Below, in pieces: positions 51,953-63,654 of a DNA stretch of 64,000 nucleotides. This DNA is from Sphingobium limneticum. Its GTDB lineage: Bacteria > Pseudomonadota > Alphaproteobacteria > Sphingomonadales > Sphingomonadaceae. The notes under the pieces are model-generated. The model saw only the letters and a list, made by a program, of their open reading frames with translations. It made no database searches and was not told where the DNA came from. The position numbers and the translations under genes were made by a program. Position 1 is the stretch's first letter; the number at the start of each line of letters is the position of its first letter. The DNA is taken from the NCBI RefSeq assembly GCF_008710155.1, contig NZ_VYPZ01000001.1:372001-436000 (forward strand), read 5' to 3'.

Positions 51953-52973
51953 CGGGCGGGGCGCTCGATTCTGACGGGACCAGCGAGAGGGCGGGGCTGT
52001 CCATATCGGACAGGGCCTGCCCCTCGATCAGGTCGATCAGTTGGCGTGTCGCCATTTCCGCCATCTCGCCGAAGGGACGAGCGACGGTAGTCAGCGAAGG
52101 CGTCAGCATCTCCGCCACAATGCTGCCGTCGAACCCGACCACGGACAGAGCGGCGGGCACGGCGATGCCGCGTTCGCCCGCAACCTTCAATACGCCGGCG
52201 GCCATGATATCGTTGGCGGCGAAAATGGCGGTTGGCGCGGGCGGTGCGGCCAGCAACTGGCGGGCGGCGGCAATCCCGGCGGCCAGGCTGTAGTCGCCCT
52301 CGACCTCGGCCATCGGCACCATATCGGCCTCCGCCAGCGCCTCGACAAAGCCGGCCCGGCGCTCGATCGCCGATATCATGTCCTGCGGGCCGGTAATCAT
52401 CGCGATCCGGCGATGGCCTAGGTCCAACAGATGGCGCGCCACATCGCCGGCCGCCTGCCGCTCGCGCGACAGCAGCACCGCGCCATAACCCTGGATGGCG
52501 ACCGCAGAAATGGCGACGGCCGGCACATGATCCCCCTGTAGCGCGGCGGGCAGTCCGACCATGTCCGACACCGGCGGCATCACCACCAGCCCGTCGACGC
52601 GCGAACGTCGTGCGAAGTCCAGCACATCTGTTGCCGCACCCGGATCGCCGACCGGCACGCTATGGCATATGACCTCATAGCCGCGCCGGGTGGCTTCCCG
52701 CCCCACGCCGCGCTGTACGCTGTCCAGCACCAGGGCGTTGCGATCATTATGCACCATGCCGATCAGCAAGGACCGCCCTTTGGCCATGGCGCGGGCGCGC
52801 AGGCTAGGACGGAAATTGAGCGTATCGATCGCGCTCTGGATACGGGTGCGCGTATCGTCATTCACCTTGGGCGAATGGTTGAGCACGCGCGACACGGTAC
52901 GGATCGATACGCCCGCCAGCGCGGCGACGTCGATGATGGTCGGTTCGCCGGGGCTGGAATCCTTGGGGGGCAT
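51942..52973 (-). CDS. LacI-family regulator, probably of uxaC/uxaA-uxuB
   Basis: A 343-residue LacI protein: HTH TIIDVAALAGVSIRTVSRVL (about residues 12-31), hinge SLRARAMAKGRS, and an effector domain with LGHRRIAMITGPQDMISAIERR, FAANDIMAAGVLK and VVGFDGSIVAEMLTPSLTTVARP. It lies 60 bp behind uxaC on the same strand; the perfect palindrome at 54500 is the nearest strong operator. A hexuronate or a breakdown product would be the inducer (inference). Confidence 0.9.
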   Translation of the reverse strand: MPPKDSSPGEPTIIDVAALAGVSIRTVSRVLNHSPKVNDDTRTRIQSAIDTLNFRPSLRARAMAKGRSLLIGMVHNDRNALVLDSVQRGVGREATRRGYEVICHSVPVGDPGAATDVLDFARRSRVDGLVVMPPVSDMVGLPAALQGDHVPAVAISAVAIQGYGAVLLSRERQAAGDVARHLLDLGHRRIAMITGPQDMISAIERRAGFVEALAEADMVPMAEVEGDYSLAAGIAAARQLLAAPPAPTAIFAANDIMAAGVLKVAGERGIAVPAALSVVGFDGSIVAEMLTPSLTTVARPFGEMAEMATRQLIDLIEGQALSDMDSPALSLVPSESSAPPVSG

Positions 52974-53033
52974 GGCGGCTTTCGCTGATGGGTCGGACGG
53001 CCCGCTCTATGTCAGTGCGGGCGTCCTGACAAA

Positions 53034-54485
53034 TCAGGCCGCGCTTGCCAGCGACCGGGGCGAGGCCTCGGGCAGACGATAGGCCTTGCGCACCAGATTA
53101 TAGGTCAGGTCTTGGGCCAGTTCCTGTGCCTCCCAATCGCGTAGCCGCCCTTCGGCCACCAGCCGTGCCAGAAAAGCGCAATCCACCCGCCGCGCGACAT
53201 CGTGCCGCGCCGGGATCGACAGGAAGGCGCGGGTATCGTCGTTGAACCCGACCGTATTGTAGAAGCCCGCCGTCTCCGTCGTCATCTCACGGAAGCGCAT
53301 CATCCCTTCCGGACTGTCATGGAACCACCAAGCCGGGCCTAGTTTCAGGCAGGGATAATGGCCCGCCAGTGGCGCCAGTTCGCGGGCATAGGTGCTCTCG
53401 TCCAGCGTGAAGAGGATGATCGACAGGTCCGCTTCATTACCGAACGCATCGAGCAGCGGCTTCAATCCTCCCACATAATCGGTGCGCCCCGGAATGTCGG
53501 CACCCTTGTCCCGGCCATAATGGTGATGCAGCCAGCTATTATGGTTGCGGCAGGCGCCGGGGTGGATCTGCATCACCAGCCCGTCGTCCAGGCTGAGCCG
53601 CGCCATTTCGGTCAGCATCTGCGCGCGGAACAGTTCGGCGTCCTGCGCCGTCCAGTCCTTGCCGACGATCCGGTCGAACAGGGCGGCAGAGTCGGCGGCG
53701 GACAGGTTCGTCGTGCGTGCGCTCTGATGCCCATGGTCGGTGGAGGTCGCACCCCTGGCGATGAAATCCTGCCGCCGCTTCGCATGCGCGCGCAGATAGC
53801 CGCGCCATGTCATCACATCCTCACCCGTCAGATCGGCGAAGGCGACCATGCTGGCATGGAAATCCTCATGCTCCGGATCCACCACCGCGTCGGGCCGATA
53901 GGCGGTGACGACTTGGCCGGTCCAGCTCGAGTTGCGGATGGCGTCATGATGGTCCAGCCGCTCATGCGCGCCTTCGGTCGTAGCGATGAGTTCGATGTTG
54001 AACCGGTCGAACAGCGCGCGCGGGCGGAAGGCAGGGGTGGCGAGCAAATCGCCGATGCGGTCGAAATAATGATCGGCCGTGTCCGCGCTCAGCACCTCTT
54101 CAAAACCGAACACTTCGGCAAAGACATGGTCCAGCCACATCCGTGAAGGCGTGCCGCGAAACAGATGCTGGCTGCTGGCGAATATGCGCCACGCCGCGCG
54201 CGGATCGGCATCGCCCGGCACGCCATGGGCAGGAACGCCCAATGCCTCCAGCTTCACGCCCTGGCTGTAGAGCATGCGATAGAGATAATGATCCGGCGCC
54301 AGCAGCAGCGCAGTCGCATTGTCCCAGGCATCGTCGGTCGCGAACCAGGCGGGATCGGTATGACCATGCGGGCTGACGATCGGGAGCTGCGCGACGCCGT
54401 CATACAGTTTGCGGGCGATGGCGCGGGTGCCCGGATCGGCCGGGAACAGACGATTGGGGTCGAGCGTCAGCGGGGGCACGTTCAT
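53034..54485 (-). CDS. uxaC: Glucuronate/galacturonate isomerase
   Basis: Isomerises D-glucuronate to fructuronate and D-galacturonate to tagaturonate. The 483-residue protein has the metal-dependent-hydrolase-like HxH in VSPHGHTD (His40, His42), LDHVFAEVFGF, VVTAYRPDAVVDPEHEDFH, MQIHPGACRNHNSWLHHHYG (split; about 310-335) and GFNDDTRAFLSIPARHDVARRVDC. The frame is open upstream to 54626 across the shared promoter; of two adjacent ATGs (54488, 54485) the second has better spacing from AAAGGAG. Confidence 0.96.
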   Translation of the reverse strand: MNVPPLTLDPNRLFPADPGTRAIARKLYDGVAQLPIVSPHGHTDPAWFATDDAWDNATALLLAPDHYLYRMLYSQGVKLEALGVPAHGVPGDADPRAAWRIFASSQHLFRGTPSRMWLDHVFAEVFGFEEVLSADTADHYFDRIGDLLATPAFRPRALFDRFNIELIATTEGAHERLDHHDAIRNSSWTGQVVTAYRPDAVVDPEHEDFHASMVAFADLTGEDVMTWRGYLRAHAKRRQDFIARGATSTDHGHQSARTTNLSAADSAALFDRIVGKDWTAQDAELFRAQMLTEMARLSLDDGLVMQIHPGACRNHNSWLHHHYGRDKGADIPGRTDYVGGLKPLLDAFGNEADLSIILFTLDESTYARELAPLAGHYPCLKLGPAWWFHDSPEGMMRFREMTTETAGFYNTVGFNDDTRAFLSIPARHDVARRVDCAFLARLVAEGRLRDWEAQELAQDLTYNLVRKAYRLPEASPRSLASAA

Positions 54486-54499
54486 CATCTCCTTTGGAC

Positions 54500-54519
54500 T
54501 TGTGCCAACGTTGGCACAA
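54500..54519. promoter_or_regulatory. Perfect 20-bp palindrome between uxaC and uxaA
   Basis: TTGTGCCAACGTTGGCACAA is a perfect palindrome with the central CpG of LacI-family operators. Only 59 bp separate the two start codons, so one site can cover both promoters. The LacI protein encoded at 51942 is the likely ligand. Confidence 0.8.
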
Positions 54520-54544
54520 ATGCTATCACGGCGCAATGGAGACG

Positions 54545-56059
54545 ATGCCAGACACCCTAGATCAGCCTGTTCAGACCCTGCCAGATGCCGTGCGGATCGC
54601 ACCGGACGACGATGTCGCCGTGGCATTGCGCGCGCTGGCGGAGGGCGAAACCATCCATGTCGCGGGGCAGTTCGTCACGCTGGCCCAGCCGATCGGCCGG
54701 GGCCACAAGGTCGCGCTGCATGCGGTTGCTGCGGGTGATCCGGTGCGGCGCTATGGCTGGCCGATCGGCAGCGCGACGGCGGCGATTGCGCGGGGCGCCC
54801 ATGTTCACAGCCACAATATCCGCACCAATTTGAAGGCGGAGGAGCCGTACAGCTTCACGCCATCGCCATCGGCTCCTGCCACCGCAGACAAACGCTGGCA
54901 GTTTCAGGGCTATCGCCGCGCCGATGGCAGCGTGGGCACCCGCAATGAAATCTGGGTGATCCCGACCGTGGGTTGCGTCGCCCGCACGGCGGAACGGATC
55001 GCGAAGCAGGCAGCGGATCGCCATGCCGGACAGGTTGATGCCGTACTGGCCTTCCCCCATCCGCTGGGCTGTTCGCAACTGGGCGACGATCTGGACGGCA
55101 CCGCGCGGGTGCTGGCGGCGCTGGCGTCCAATCCCAATGCCGGCGCCGTTCTCATCATCGGTCTTGGCTGCGAGGAAAACCAGCTGTCCAAGCTGCTGGA
55201 GCGCATCCCGCCGGCGCGCCGCGACCGCATCCGCAGCGTCGGCGCACAGATCAGCGCCGACGAATATGAAGCGGCGGAAAGCGCGATCGATGAGCTGGTC
55301 GTCATCGCGTCGCAGGACCGGCGCGAACCGGTAGGCATTGAGGCGCTGCGCCTCGGCCTCAAATGCGGTGGTTCAGATGGGTTGAGTGGTATCACCGCCA
55401 ACCCCTTGATCGGCCGCGCCGCCGATGTCGTCACGCAAGCGGGCGGGCAGGCGATCCTGACGGAAATACCGGAAATTTTCGGCGCGGAACGGCTGCTGAT
55501 GCAGCGCGCGGCCGATGAGCCGGTGTTCGATGCGCTGGTCGCTCTGGTCAACCGCTTCAAACGCTATTTCATCGACCATGGCGAACCGATTTCGGAAAAT
55601 CCCAGCCCCGGCAATGTTGCGGGCGGCATCACCACGCTGGAGGAAAAATCGCTGGGTGCCGTGCAGAAAGGCGGCCATGCGATCGTGACGGACGTCCTGG
55701 CCTATGGCGAAACGCTGCGCCGACCGGGCCTGACCCTGCTGGAGGCGCCGGGCAACGACGCGGTGTCGACCACCGCGCTGGCCGCCGCCGGCGCGACGAT
55801 GACACTCTTTTCCACCGGGCGCGGCACGCCATTGGGCAGCCCCATTCCGACGCTGAAACTCGCCACCAATCACGACCTGGCACGGCGCAAGCCCGGCTGG
55901 ATCGATTTCGATGCCGCTCAGGTTTTGGATGACGGCCTCGACGCCGCCACCGATGCGCTGATGGCGCGCATCTGTGCCATCGCGTCGGGCGAACCAGCCC
56001 GCAACGAAGTCAATGGCGAGCGCGACATCGCCATCTGGAAACGCGGCGTCACCCTCTGA
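54545..56059 (+). CDS. uxaA: Altronate dehydratase
   Basis: Dehydrates D-altronate to KDG. A 504-residue protein with the SAF-like N-terminal domain (about residues 10-85; DDDVAVALRALAEGE) joined to the large catalytic domain: YRRADGSVGTRNEIWVIPTVGC, FPHPLGCSQLGDD, IIGLGCEENQ, LGLKCGGSDGLSGITANPLIG and SPGNVAGGITTLEEKSLGA, with the conserved Cys residues. The start is uncertain: ATG 54545 has GGAG 3 nt before it, and ATG 54536 is also possible. Divergent from uxaC; uxuB follows 17 bp later. Confidence 0.95.
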   Translation: MPDTLDQPVQTLPDAVRIAPDDDVAVALRALAEGETIHVAGQFVTLAQPIGRGHKVALHAVAAGDPVRRYGWPIGSATAAIARGAHVHSHNIRTNLKAEEPYSFTPSPSAPATADKRWQFQGYRRADGSVGTRNEIWVIPTVGCVARTAERIAKQAADRHAGQVDAVLAFPHPLGCSQLGDDLDGTARVLAALASNPNAGAVLIIGLGCEENQLSKLLERIPPARRDRIRSVGAQISADEYEAAESAIDELVVIASQDRREPVGIEALRLGLKCGGSDGLSGITANPLIGRAADVVTQAGGQAILTEIPEIFGAERLLMQRAADEPVFDALVALVNRFKRYFIDHGEPISENPSPGNVAGGITTLEEKSLGAVQKGGHAIVTDVLAYGETLRRPGLTLLEAPGNDAVSTTALAAAGATMTLFSTGRGTPLGSPIPTLKLATNHDLARRKPGWIDFDAAQVLDDGLDAATDALMARICAIASGEPARNEVNGERDIAIWKRGVTL

Positions 56060-56076
56060 TTGCTCGGGAATTGTCC

Positions 56077-57552
56077 ATGACTCGCTTATCGTCCGCCACA
56101 TTGGCTGCCTTGCCTGCGACTGTCGCTCGCCCCGCTTATGACCGGAGCCAAGTGAAGCCCGGCGTCGTCCATTTAGGCATCGGTGCCTTCCATCGCGCGC
56201 ATCAGGCGGTGATGTTCGACGATACGCTGGCGGTGGGCGATCTGCGCTGGGGCATCCGCACCGTGTCCTTGCGTTCGCCCGGCGTGCGCGACCAGATGGC
56301 GCCGCAGGACGGTCTTTATCATATATTGGTGCGAGACGGCGCTGAAGTCGCCGTGCGCACCATCGGCGCAGTGTTGGACGTGACGGTCGCGCCGGAAAGC
56401 CCCGACACGGTGGTCGATATGCTGGCCGATGCCGACACCCATATCGTGACGCTGACCGTGACGGAAAAGGGCTATAAGCTGGACCCCGCCAGCGGCGCGT
56501 TGCGCACCGACGATCCGCAACTGGCCGCCGACCTTGCCAGCCTTAACGCCCCCGTGACCGCGCCCGGCTTCCTCGTCGCCGCTTTGGCTAAACGCCGCGC
56601 GCGCGGCCTGCTGCCCTTCACCGCTATCTCCTGCGACAATCTGCCGCGCAACGGGCAAAGGCTGCGCGGCGCGGTGATCGCGCTGGCGCAATATCATGAT
56701 CCAGCGCTGGCAGAGTGGATCGCGCAGGAAGGCGCCTTCCCCGAAACCATGGTCGATCGCATCGTGCCGGCCACGACCCCGGACGATATCGCTGCCTTCG
56801 CCCGCGATCATGGCGTAACGGACGAGGCGCTGGTCAAGACCGAACCCTTCACCCAATGGGTGATAGAGGATCGCTTCTGCGGCCCGCGCCCCGATTTCGG
56901 CGCCGGCGTTCAGATCACCGCCGCCGTCGCACCATGGGAGGAAGCCAAGCTGCGCCTTCTCAACGGTGCGCACAGCGCTATCGCCTATCTGGGCGGGCTG
57001 GCGTGCATCGCCCATGTCCATGAAGTGCTGGAACATCCCGCCATGCGCGCCTTTGTCGAACGGCTATGGGACGAGGCGGAAAGCACCCTGTCGCCGCCCG
57101 CCGAACTGGATGTTGCCGCCTATCGGCGTGACCTGATGACGCGCTTCGACAATGGCGCGCTGATGCATCGCACCCATCAGATCGCGATGGACGGGTCGCA
57201 GAAACTGCCCCAGCGCTTGCTCGCCACCATAGCCGATCGCCGCGCGGAGGGACAGGATGTGGATGCGCTGGCGCTGGGCGTGGCGGCCTGGATACGCTGG
57301 CAGGCGGGGATCAGCGATGCGGGCATCACACATGTGGTGGATGATCCGCTGGCCGACAGCATTGCCGCCTTGCTGGCAGAAGCCGCCGATGCCGCTGGCC
57401 GCGTAACCGCCATCTTGGCCTATGACGCGATCATGCCTGCCGCGTTGCGCGACGATGCCGTCTTCGCCGACCAACTGATCGCCCATTTGACCAGCCTCGA
57501 AGAAAAAGGCGCCATGGCCACCGTAGCAGCCATGGCGCCCATTCCGGCCTGA
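56077..57552 (+). CDS. uxuB: Mannitol-dehydrogenase-family oxidoreductase, probable fructuronate/tagaturonate reductase
   Basis: A 491-residue long-chain polyol dehydrogenase: VVHLGIGAFHRAHQAVMFDD (NAD-binding start, about residues 32-51), the conserved FTAISCDNLPRNGQ, MVDRIVPATT, FTQWVIEDRFCGPRPDF and KLRLLNGAHSAIAYLG with the catalytic Lys. This is the UxuB/mannitol dehydrogenase pattern. In this operon it should reduce tagaturonate or fructuronate to altronate or mannonate; as uxaB and uxuA are not seen, it may serve the galacturonate branch that UxaA completes. The start at 56077 has only a weak binding site. Confidence 0.9.
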   Translation: MTRLSSATLAALPATVARPAYDRSQVKPGVVHLGIGAFHRAHQAVMFDDTLAVGDLRWGIRTVSLRSPGVRDQMAPQDGLYHILVRDGAEVAVRTIGAVLDVTVAPESPDTVVDMLADADTHIVTLTVTEKGYKLDPASGALRTDDPQLAADLASLNAPVTAPGFLVAALAKRRARGLLPFTAISCDNLPRNGQRLRGAVIALAQYHDPALAEWIAQEGAFPETMVDRIVPATTPDDIAAFARDHGVTDEALVKTEPFTQWVIEDRFCGPRPDFGAGVQITAAVAPWEEAKLRLLNGAHSAIAYLGGLACIAHVHEVLEHPAMRAFVERLWDEAESTLSPPAELDVAAYRRDLMTRFDNGALMHRTHQIAMDGSQKLPQRLLATIADRRAEGQDVDALALGVAAWIRWQAGISDAGITHVVDDPLADSIAALLAEAADAAGRVTAILAYDAIMPAALRDDAVFADQLIAHLTSLEEKGAMATVAAMAPIPA

Positions 57553-57557
57553 TTGGA

Positions 57558-58256
57558 TCAGGCGGCGTCGACCAGCACGATCTCGCTATCCTCGATCGCG
57601 GTCACGCGGATGACCTCGACATCGCTGATGGCCACGCCGTCACGGGCATTGGCGCGGACATCGTCGATCTGGATCGCGCCGGTGGCGGGGACCAGATAGG
57701 CCTTGCGATCGGCGCCGATCGGATAGTCGGCGCTTTCCCCGGCCTTGAGCGTCGCAGCCACGATCCGCGCATCGGTGCGGATGGTCAGCGCGTCATTGTC
57801 ATTCTCATAACCCGACGCCAGCGTCACGAAATGCCCCGACCGTTCGCCCTTGGGGAAGGGGCGGGCGCCCCAGCTGGGCGCTTCGCCCTGACGGGTGGGG
57901 ATGATCCAGATCTGGAAGATCTTCGTCGTCACATCTTCGCGATTATATTCCGAATGGCGCACGCCCGTGCCTGCGCTCATCACCTGCACGTCGCCCGCTT
58001 CGGTCCGGCCCTTGTTGCCCAGACTGTCCTCATGGGTGATCGCGCCTTCGCGGACATAGGTGATGATTTCCATGTCGCGATGCGGGTGCGGCGGAAAGCC
58101 GGTATGCGGCGCGATCGTGTCGTCGTTCCACACGCGCAGATTGCCCCAGTGCATACGGGCGGGATCATGATAGCCGGCGAAGGAAAAATGATGCTTGGCG
58201 TCGAGCCAGCCATGATTGTCACCGCCAAGGCTATCGAAGGGGCGCAGTTCGATCAT
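57558..58256 (-). CDS. Pirin-family protein
   Basis: A 232-residue bicupin. The metal site is in APHTGFPPHPHRDMEIITYV (about residues 49-68) with three His, completed by a Glu in the next strand; VQVMSAGTGVRHSEYN is the second pirin mark. Some bacterial pirins (YhhW type) have quercetin 2,3-dioxygenase activity; others bind partner enzymes. It is divergent from a LysR regulator, a common pairing. It faces the uxuB end with a 5-bp gap. Confidence 0.92.
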   Translation of the reverse strand: MIELRPFDSLGGDNHGWLDAKHHFSFAGYHDPARMHWGNLRVWNDDTIAPHTGFPPHPHRDMEIITYVREGAITHEDSLGNKGRTEAGDVQVMSAGTGVRHSEYNREDVTTKIFQIWIIPTRQGEAPSWGARPFPKGERSGHFVTLASGYENDNDALTIRTDARIVAATLKAGESADYPIGADRKAYLVPATGAIQIDDVRANARDGVAISDVEVIRVTAIEDSEIVLVDAA

Positions 58257-58339
58257 CGTCTTATCTCCTGATCGGGCGGAGGTCGCCGGGATGGCGTCGC
58301 CCTATTGAAGACGTCTTTACCCCTTGCCATCTTTCCTGT

Positions 58340-58357
58340 TCAGATGGATAAAACTGA
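58340..58357. promoter_or_regulatory. Possible LysR site between pirin and LysR genes
   Basis: The inverted pair TCAG-N10-CTGA lies 25 bp before the LysR start, and AAGACGTCTT (58308-58317) is a perfect palindrome in the same gap. Either could be the LysR binding site; neither is strong on its own. Confidence 0.3.
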
Positions 58358-58382
58358 TCCTTATGTTCGAGGAAATGGAATA

Positions 58383-59312
58383 GTGAATAATCCCGGCACG
58401 CCGACATTCGACCAGCTGCGCATTTTTCTGGCGATCGTGGACACAGGCAGTTTCGCCGCCGCCGGCCGCAAACTCAACCGCGCCGTGTCGGTCATCAGCT
58501 ATGGCATTTCCAATCTGGAGGCGCAGCTTGGCCTGTCCCTGTTCGACCGGGAAGGGACGCGCAAACCGCAACTGACCGTCGCCGGCCGCGCCTTGCTGGC
58601 AGAGGCGCGCAGCATATCCCATGGCCTGGATGGACTGCGGGCGAAGGTGAAAGGCCTGCTCGACGGGCTGGAGGCGGAGGTCGATCTGGCGGTCGACGTC
58701 ATGCTGCCGTCCGATCGACTGGGTAAGGTATTGCGCGCCTTTTCTCAGGCCTTCCCGACTGTGCAGTTGCGCCTCCATGCCGAGGCGCTGGGCGCCATTA
58801 CCGCGATGGTGCTGGACCGGGCGGCCGTGATCGGCATTTCCGGGCCGCTCTCCGCCGGTGTCGAGGGAATAGAGAGCATGGCCGCCGGGCTGGTGCCGAT
58901 GGTGCCGGTCGCCGCGCCGGATCATCCGCTGGGCCGCATGGATCTGATCGCGCCGGGGGCGGGGCGCAACTATACGCAGCTGGTGCTGACCGACCGATCA
59001 CGCTTCACCGAGGGGCAGGATTTTTCCGTGAGCAGCCCCAAGACCTGGCGCCTCGCCGATCTGGGCGCGAAACATGCGTTGCTGCGCGAAGGCATTGGCT
59101 GGGGCAATATGCCGCTGCCAATGATCGAGGGGGATCTGGTCGCGGGCACGCTGGTGCGGCTGGCCATGCCCGACCATAGCGGCGGCACCTATCGCTTTTC
59201 GGGCATCTGGCGCCGCGATACCCCGCCGGGGCCGGCCGCCAGCTGGCTGCTCGACCAGTTCGTCGGGCTGGGCCGGGACGACATAGAGCCGGACGGCATG
59301 AGCGACGTCTGA
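58383..59312 (+). CDS. LysR-family regulator
   Basis: A 309-residue LysR protein: winged HTH TPTFDQLRIFLAIVDTGSFAAAGRKLNRAVSVISYGIS (split; about residues 6-43) and a co-inducer domain (about 92-295). The frame runs back to 58305, but only the GTG at 58383, after GAGGAA, gives the usual few residues before the HTH; ATG 58344 is an alternative. Divergent from pirin, which it probably activates. Confidence 0.88.
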   Translation: MNNPGTPTFDQLRIFLAIVDTGSFAAAGRKLNRAVSVISYGISNLEAQLGLSLFDREGTRKPQLTVAGRALLAEARSISHGLDGLRAKVKGLLDGLEAEVDLAVDVMLPSDRLGKVLRAFSQAFPTVQLRLHAEALGAITAMVLDRAAVIGISGPLSAGVEGIESMAAGLVPMVPVAAPDHPLGRMDLIAPGAGRNYTQLVLTDRSRFTEGQDFSVSSPKTWRLADLGAKHALLREGIGWGNMPLPMIEGDLVAGTLVRLAMPDHSGGTYRFSGIWRRDTPPGPAASWLLDQFVGLGRDDIEPDGMSDV

Positions 59313-59373
59313 TCCGTCACCCAGCCGCCCGGCTTTCTGTTCGTTCAAAACCTTAATGTCGGAAGGCCACCCC

Positions 59374-59493
59374 AACTCCGTTCGCTTCGAGCCTGTCGAG
59401 AAGCGGCTAGCAGCGCAATTGGCGTTTCTCGACCTTGGCCTGTCCTGAGCGCCTGCCTCGCAGGCAGTCGAAGGGCTCGAAACGAACGGAGGT
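59374..59493. repeat. 120-bp sphingomonad-type inverted repeat
   Basis: AACTCCGTTCGCTTCGAGCC at the left and its near-inverse GGCTCGAAACGAACGGAGGTT region at the right enclose inner palindromes (TGTCGAGAAGC / TTTCTCGA and GCCTGCCTCGCAGGC). It fills the gap between convergent LysR and hydrolase genes and likely ends both transcripts. Confidence 0.8.
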
Positions 59494-59509
59494 TGTGAGG
59501 CCGTTCCTT

Positions 59510-60349
59510 TTAGCGCTGGATGAAGGCCAGGATATCGGCGTTCAGCACATCGGCATTCACCGTCAGCATGCCGTGCGAATAGCCTTCGTAGATTTTCAGC
59601 GTGGCGTCGGGCAGCAATTCCGCCTGCAACACGCCGGCATTCTTGTACGGCACGACTTGATCGTCATCGCCATGCAGCACCAGCGTCGGCACCGTGATCG
59701 CCTTCAGATCGTCGGTCTGGTCAGTCTCCGAAAAGGCCTTGATCCCTTCATAATGGGCCAGCGCGCTGCCGTTCAGGCCCTGCCGCACCCAATTGTCGAT
59801 GACGGCGGGCTTCACATCGACGCCATCCAGATTGAAACCGTAGAAGGGACCACTGGCGACATCGCGGAAGAATTGAGCACGATTGGCGGCGAGGCCAGCG
59901 CGCAGCCCGTCGAACACATCCATCGGCAGGCCGCCGGGATAGCGTTCCGTCTTCAGCATGATCGGCGGCACCGCGCTCACCAGCACCGCCTTGGCGACGC
60001 GGCCCTGCGGAAGGCCATGGCGGGCGACATAGGCAGCCACTTCGCCGCCACCGGTCGAATGGCCGATATGGATCGCGTTCTTCAGGTCGAGATGTTCGAC
60101 GACAGCCGCGGCGTCGGCGGCATAATGGTCCATGTCATGACCGAAATCGACCTGGGTCGACCGGCCATGGCCGCGGCGATCATGGGCGATGACGCGATAG
60201 CCCTTGGACAGGAAGAACAGCATCTGCGCATCCCAGTCGTCTGAAGACAGGGGCCAGCCATGGTGGAACATGATCGGCTGGGCATCCTTGCTGCCCCAAT
60301 CCTTGTAGAAGATATCGACGCCGTCAGTGGTGGTGATGAACTGGCTCAT
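59510..60349 (-). CDS. Alpha/beta hydrolase, non-heme chloroperoxidase-like
   Basis: A 279-residue hydrolase: oxyanion region MFHHGWPLSSDDWDAQM (about residues 27-43), VIAHDRRGHGRS, nucleophile Ser98 in IGHSTGGGE, acid Asp in LHGDDDQVVPY and His in YEGYSHGML near the end. This is the pattern of the cofactor-free haloperoxidase/arylesterase group; the physiological substrate is unknown. ATG 60349 has AAGGAG 7 nt upstream and is preferred over the in-frame start at 60397. It is followed by a palindromic repeat. Confidence 0.88.
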   Translation of the reverse strand: MSQFITTTDGVDIFYKDWGSKDAQPIMFHHGWPLSSDDWDAQMLFFLSKGYRVIAHDRRGHGRSTQVDFGHDMDHYAADAAAVVEHLDLKNAIHIGHSTGGGEVAAYVARHGLPQGRVAKAVLVSAVPPIMLKTERYPGGLPMDVFDGLRAGLAANRAQFFRDVASGPFYGFNLDGVDVKPAVIDNWVRQGLNGSALAHYEGIKAFSETDQTDDLKAITVPTLVLHGDDDQVVPYKNAGVLQAELLPDATLKIYEGYSHGMLTVNADVLNADILAFIQR

Positions 60350-60461
60350 GGGATGGCTCCTTGCTGGGTCTCGGCCGGATCGTCCGGGCTGAGACAATGT
60401 CTAGCGCAACTTCATCGTTCAGATCATATGTATAAAATCCACACTATCATTCGATATTATT

Positions 60462-60498
60462 GAAAAGCTGGCGGCGGTCCCGAGGATCGCCGCCAGCT
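60462..60498 (-). terminator. Rho-independent terminator of katG
   Basis: AGCTGGCGGCG and CGCCGCCAGCT form an 11-bp perfect stem; on the minus strand TTTTC follows. It lies 20 bp behind the katG stop. The rest of the 168-bp gap to the hydrolase is AT-rich promoter-like sequence with no gene. Confidence 0.85.
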
Positions 60499-60517
60499 GT
60501 CCAACTCGCTGTCTCGC

Positions 60518-62725
<2,208 letters not shown>

Positions 62726-62954
62726 TTATACTCCTGTCATTTCCCTGCGGCATTTTTGTAGAAGGGCAGACGGCCCGATCCAAACCGGGAATCTTGCTCT
62801 GTCTGATCGATAATATCGGTCGAAGGCGTGACGATGACGGCCACCGGTCGATGGTCGCAAGCTGCACGGATGGGCATGGCGAAGCGTCCCGTCATCACGA
62901 GGCGTTCAATGCAGAAAGGGCGAAGACGTTCCAGTTGCGAAAGGAACGCGGATA

Positions 62955-63629
62955 TCAGTTGCGCGGCGTGAGGCCGCCCAAGGCGATATCGACCAGTTTC
63001 TCGGCAACCTCGTCCGGCTTCAATGGCCCTTCCGGATCATGCCAGCGTGCCGGCCAGTTCAAAGCCCCAGCCAGCGCGAAGGAGGCGAAGCGCACATCCA
63101 CCGGCGCGATCGATCCGTCGGCAATCCCCTGCGCGATCATGCCGCGCACCGCTTCGTCAATCTCCCGCTTGCGCGCGCGGAAACGGGTGGCGCTATCCAT
63201 CGACAGCACTTCCTCACTGGTGCGGATCACGCATCGGCCGAAATCGTCCATATTGATGCAGGCATAGCGCAGCAGGAAGGCGCGCAGCCGGTCATGCCCG
63301 CTGCCCGGTGCCCCGGCGGCCACATCCGCCGCCTCGCGCAGCATGGACAGGCCGCGATTGACGCATTCGACCAGCACCTGCTCCTTATTGCCCAGATAAT
63401 GATAGATGGTCGGCTTGCTGATGCCCAGGCTGGCCGCGACATCATCCAGCGAAGCGGCATGATAGCCGCGTGCGTTGAACATCCGCACCGCCGCCAGCAG
63501 CACGGCCTCCCGCTTTTCCGCCCGGTCCTGTTCCCTCTCCGACTTGCTGCGAAAGGGCGAGGTGAGGGCGGGGGCAGGCGTGATGGCGACGGACTTGGGC
63601 AATAGCGGCTCCTTGGGCGCTGCGAGCAT
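62955..63629 (-). CDS. TetR-family regulator
   Basis: A 224-residue regulator: HTH VLLAAVRMFNARGYHAASLDDVAASLGISKPTIYHYLGNKEQVL (split; about residues 44-86) after a charged N-terminal arm, and a helical effector domain with CINMDDFGRCVIRTSEEVLS. The pattern is that of TetR proteins controlling acyl-CoA metabolism, and it is divergent from an acyl-CoA dehydrogenase. A TTG at 63650 could extend the protein by seven residues; neither start has a clear ribosome binding site. Confidence 0.88.
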   Translation of the reverse strand: MLAAPKEPLLPKSVAITPAPALTSPFRSKSEREQDRAEKREAVLLAAVRMFNARGYHAASLDDVAASLGISKPTIYHYLGNKEQVLVECVNRGLSMLREAADVAAGAPGSGHDRLRAFLLRYACINMDDFGRCVIRTSEEVLSMDSATRFRARKREIDEAVRGMIAQGIADGSIAPVDVRFASFALAGALNWPARWHDPEGPLKPDEVAEKLVDIALGGLTPRN

Positions 63630-63654
63630 TGACAAGAAACACCGGGACAATCAA

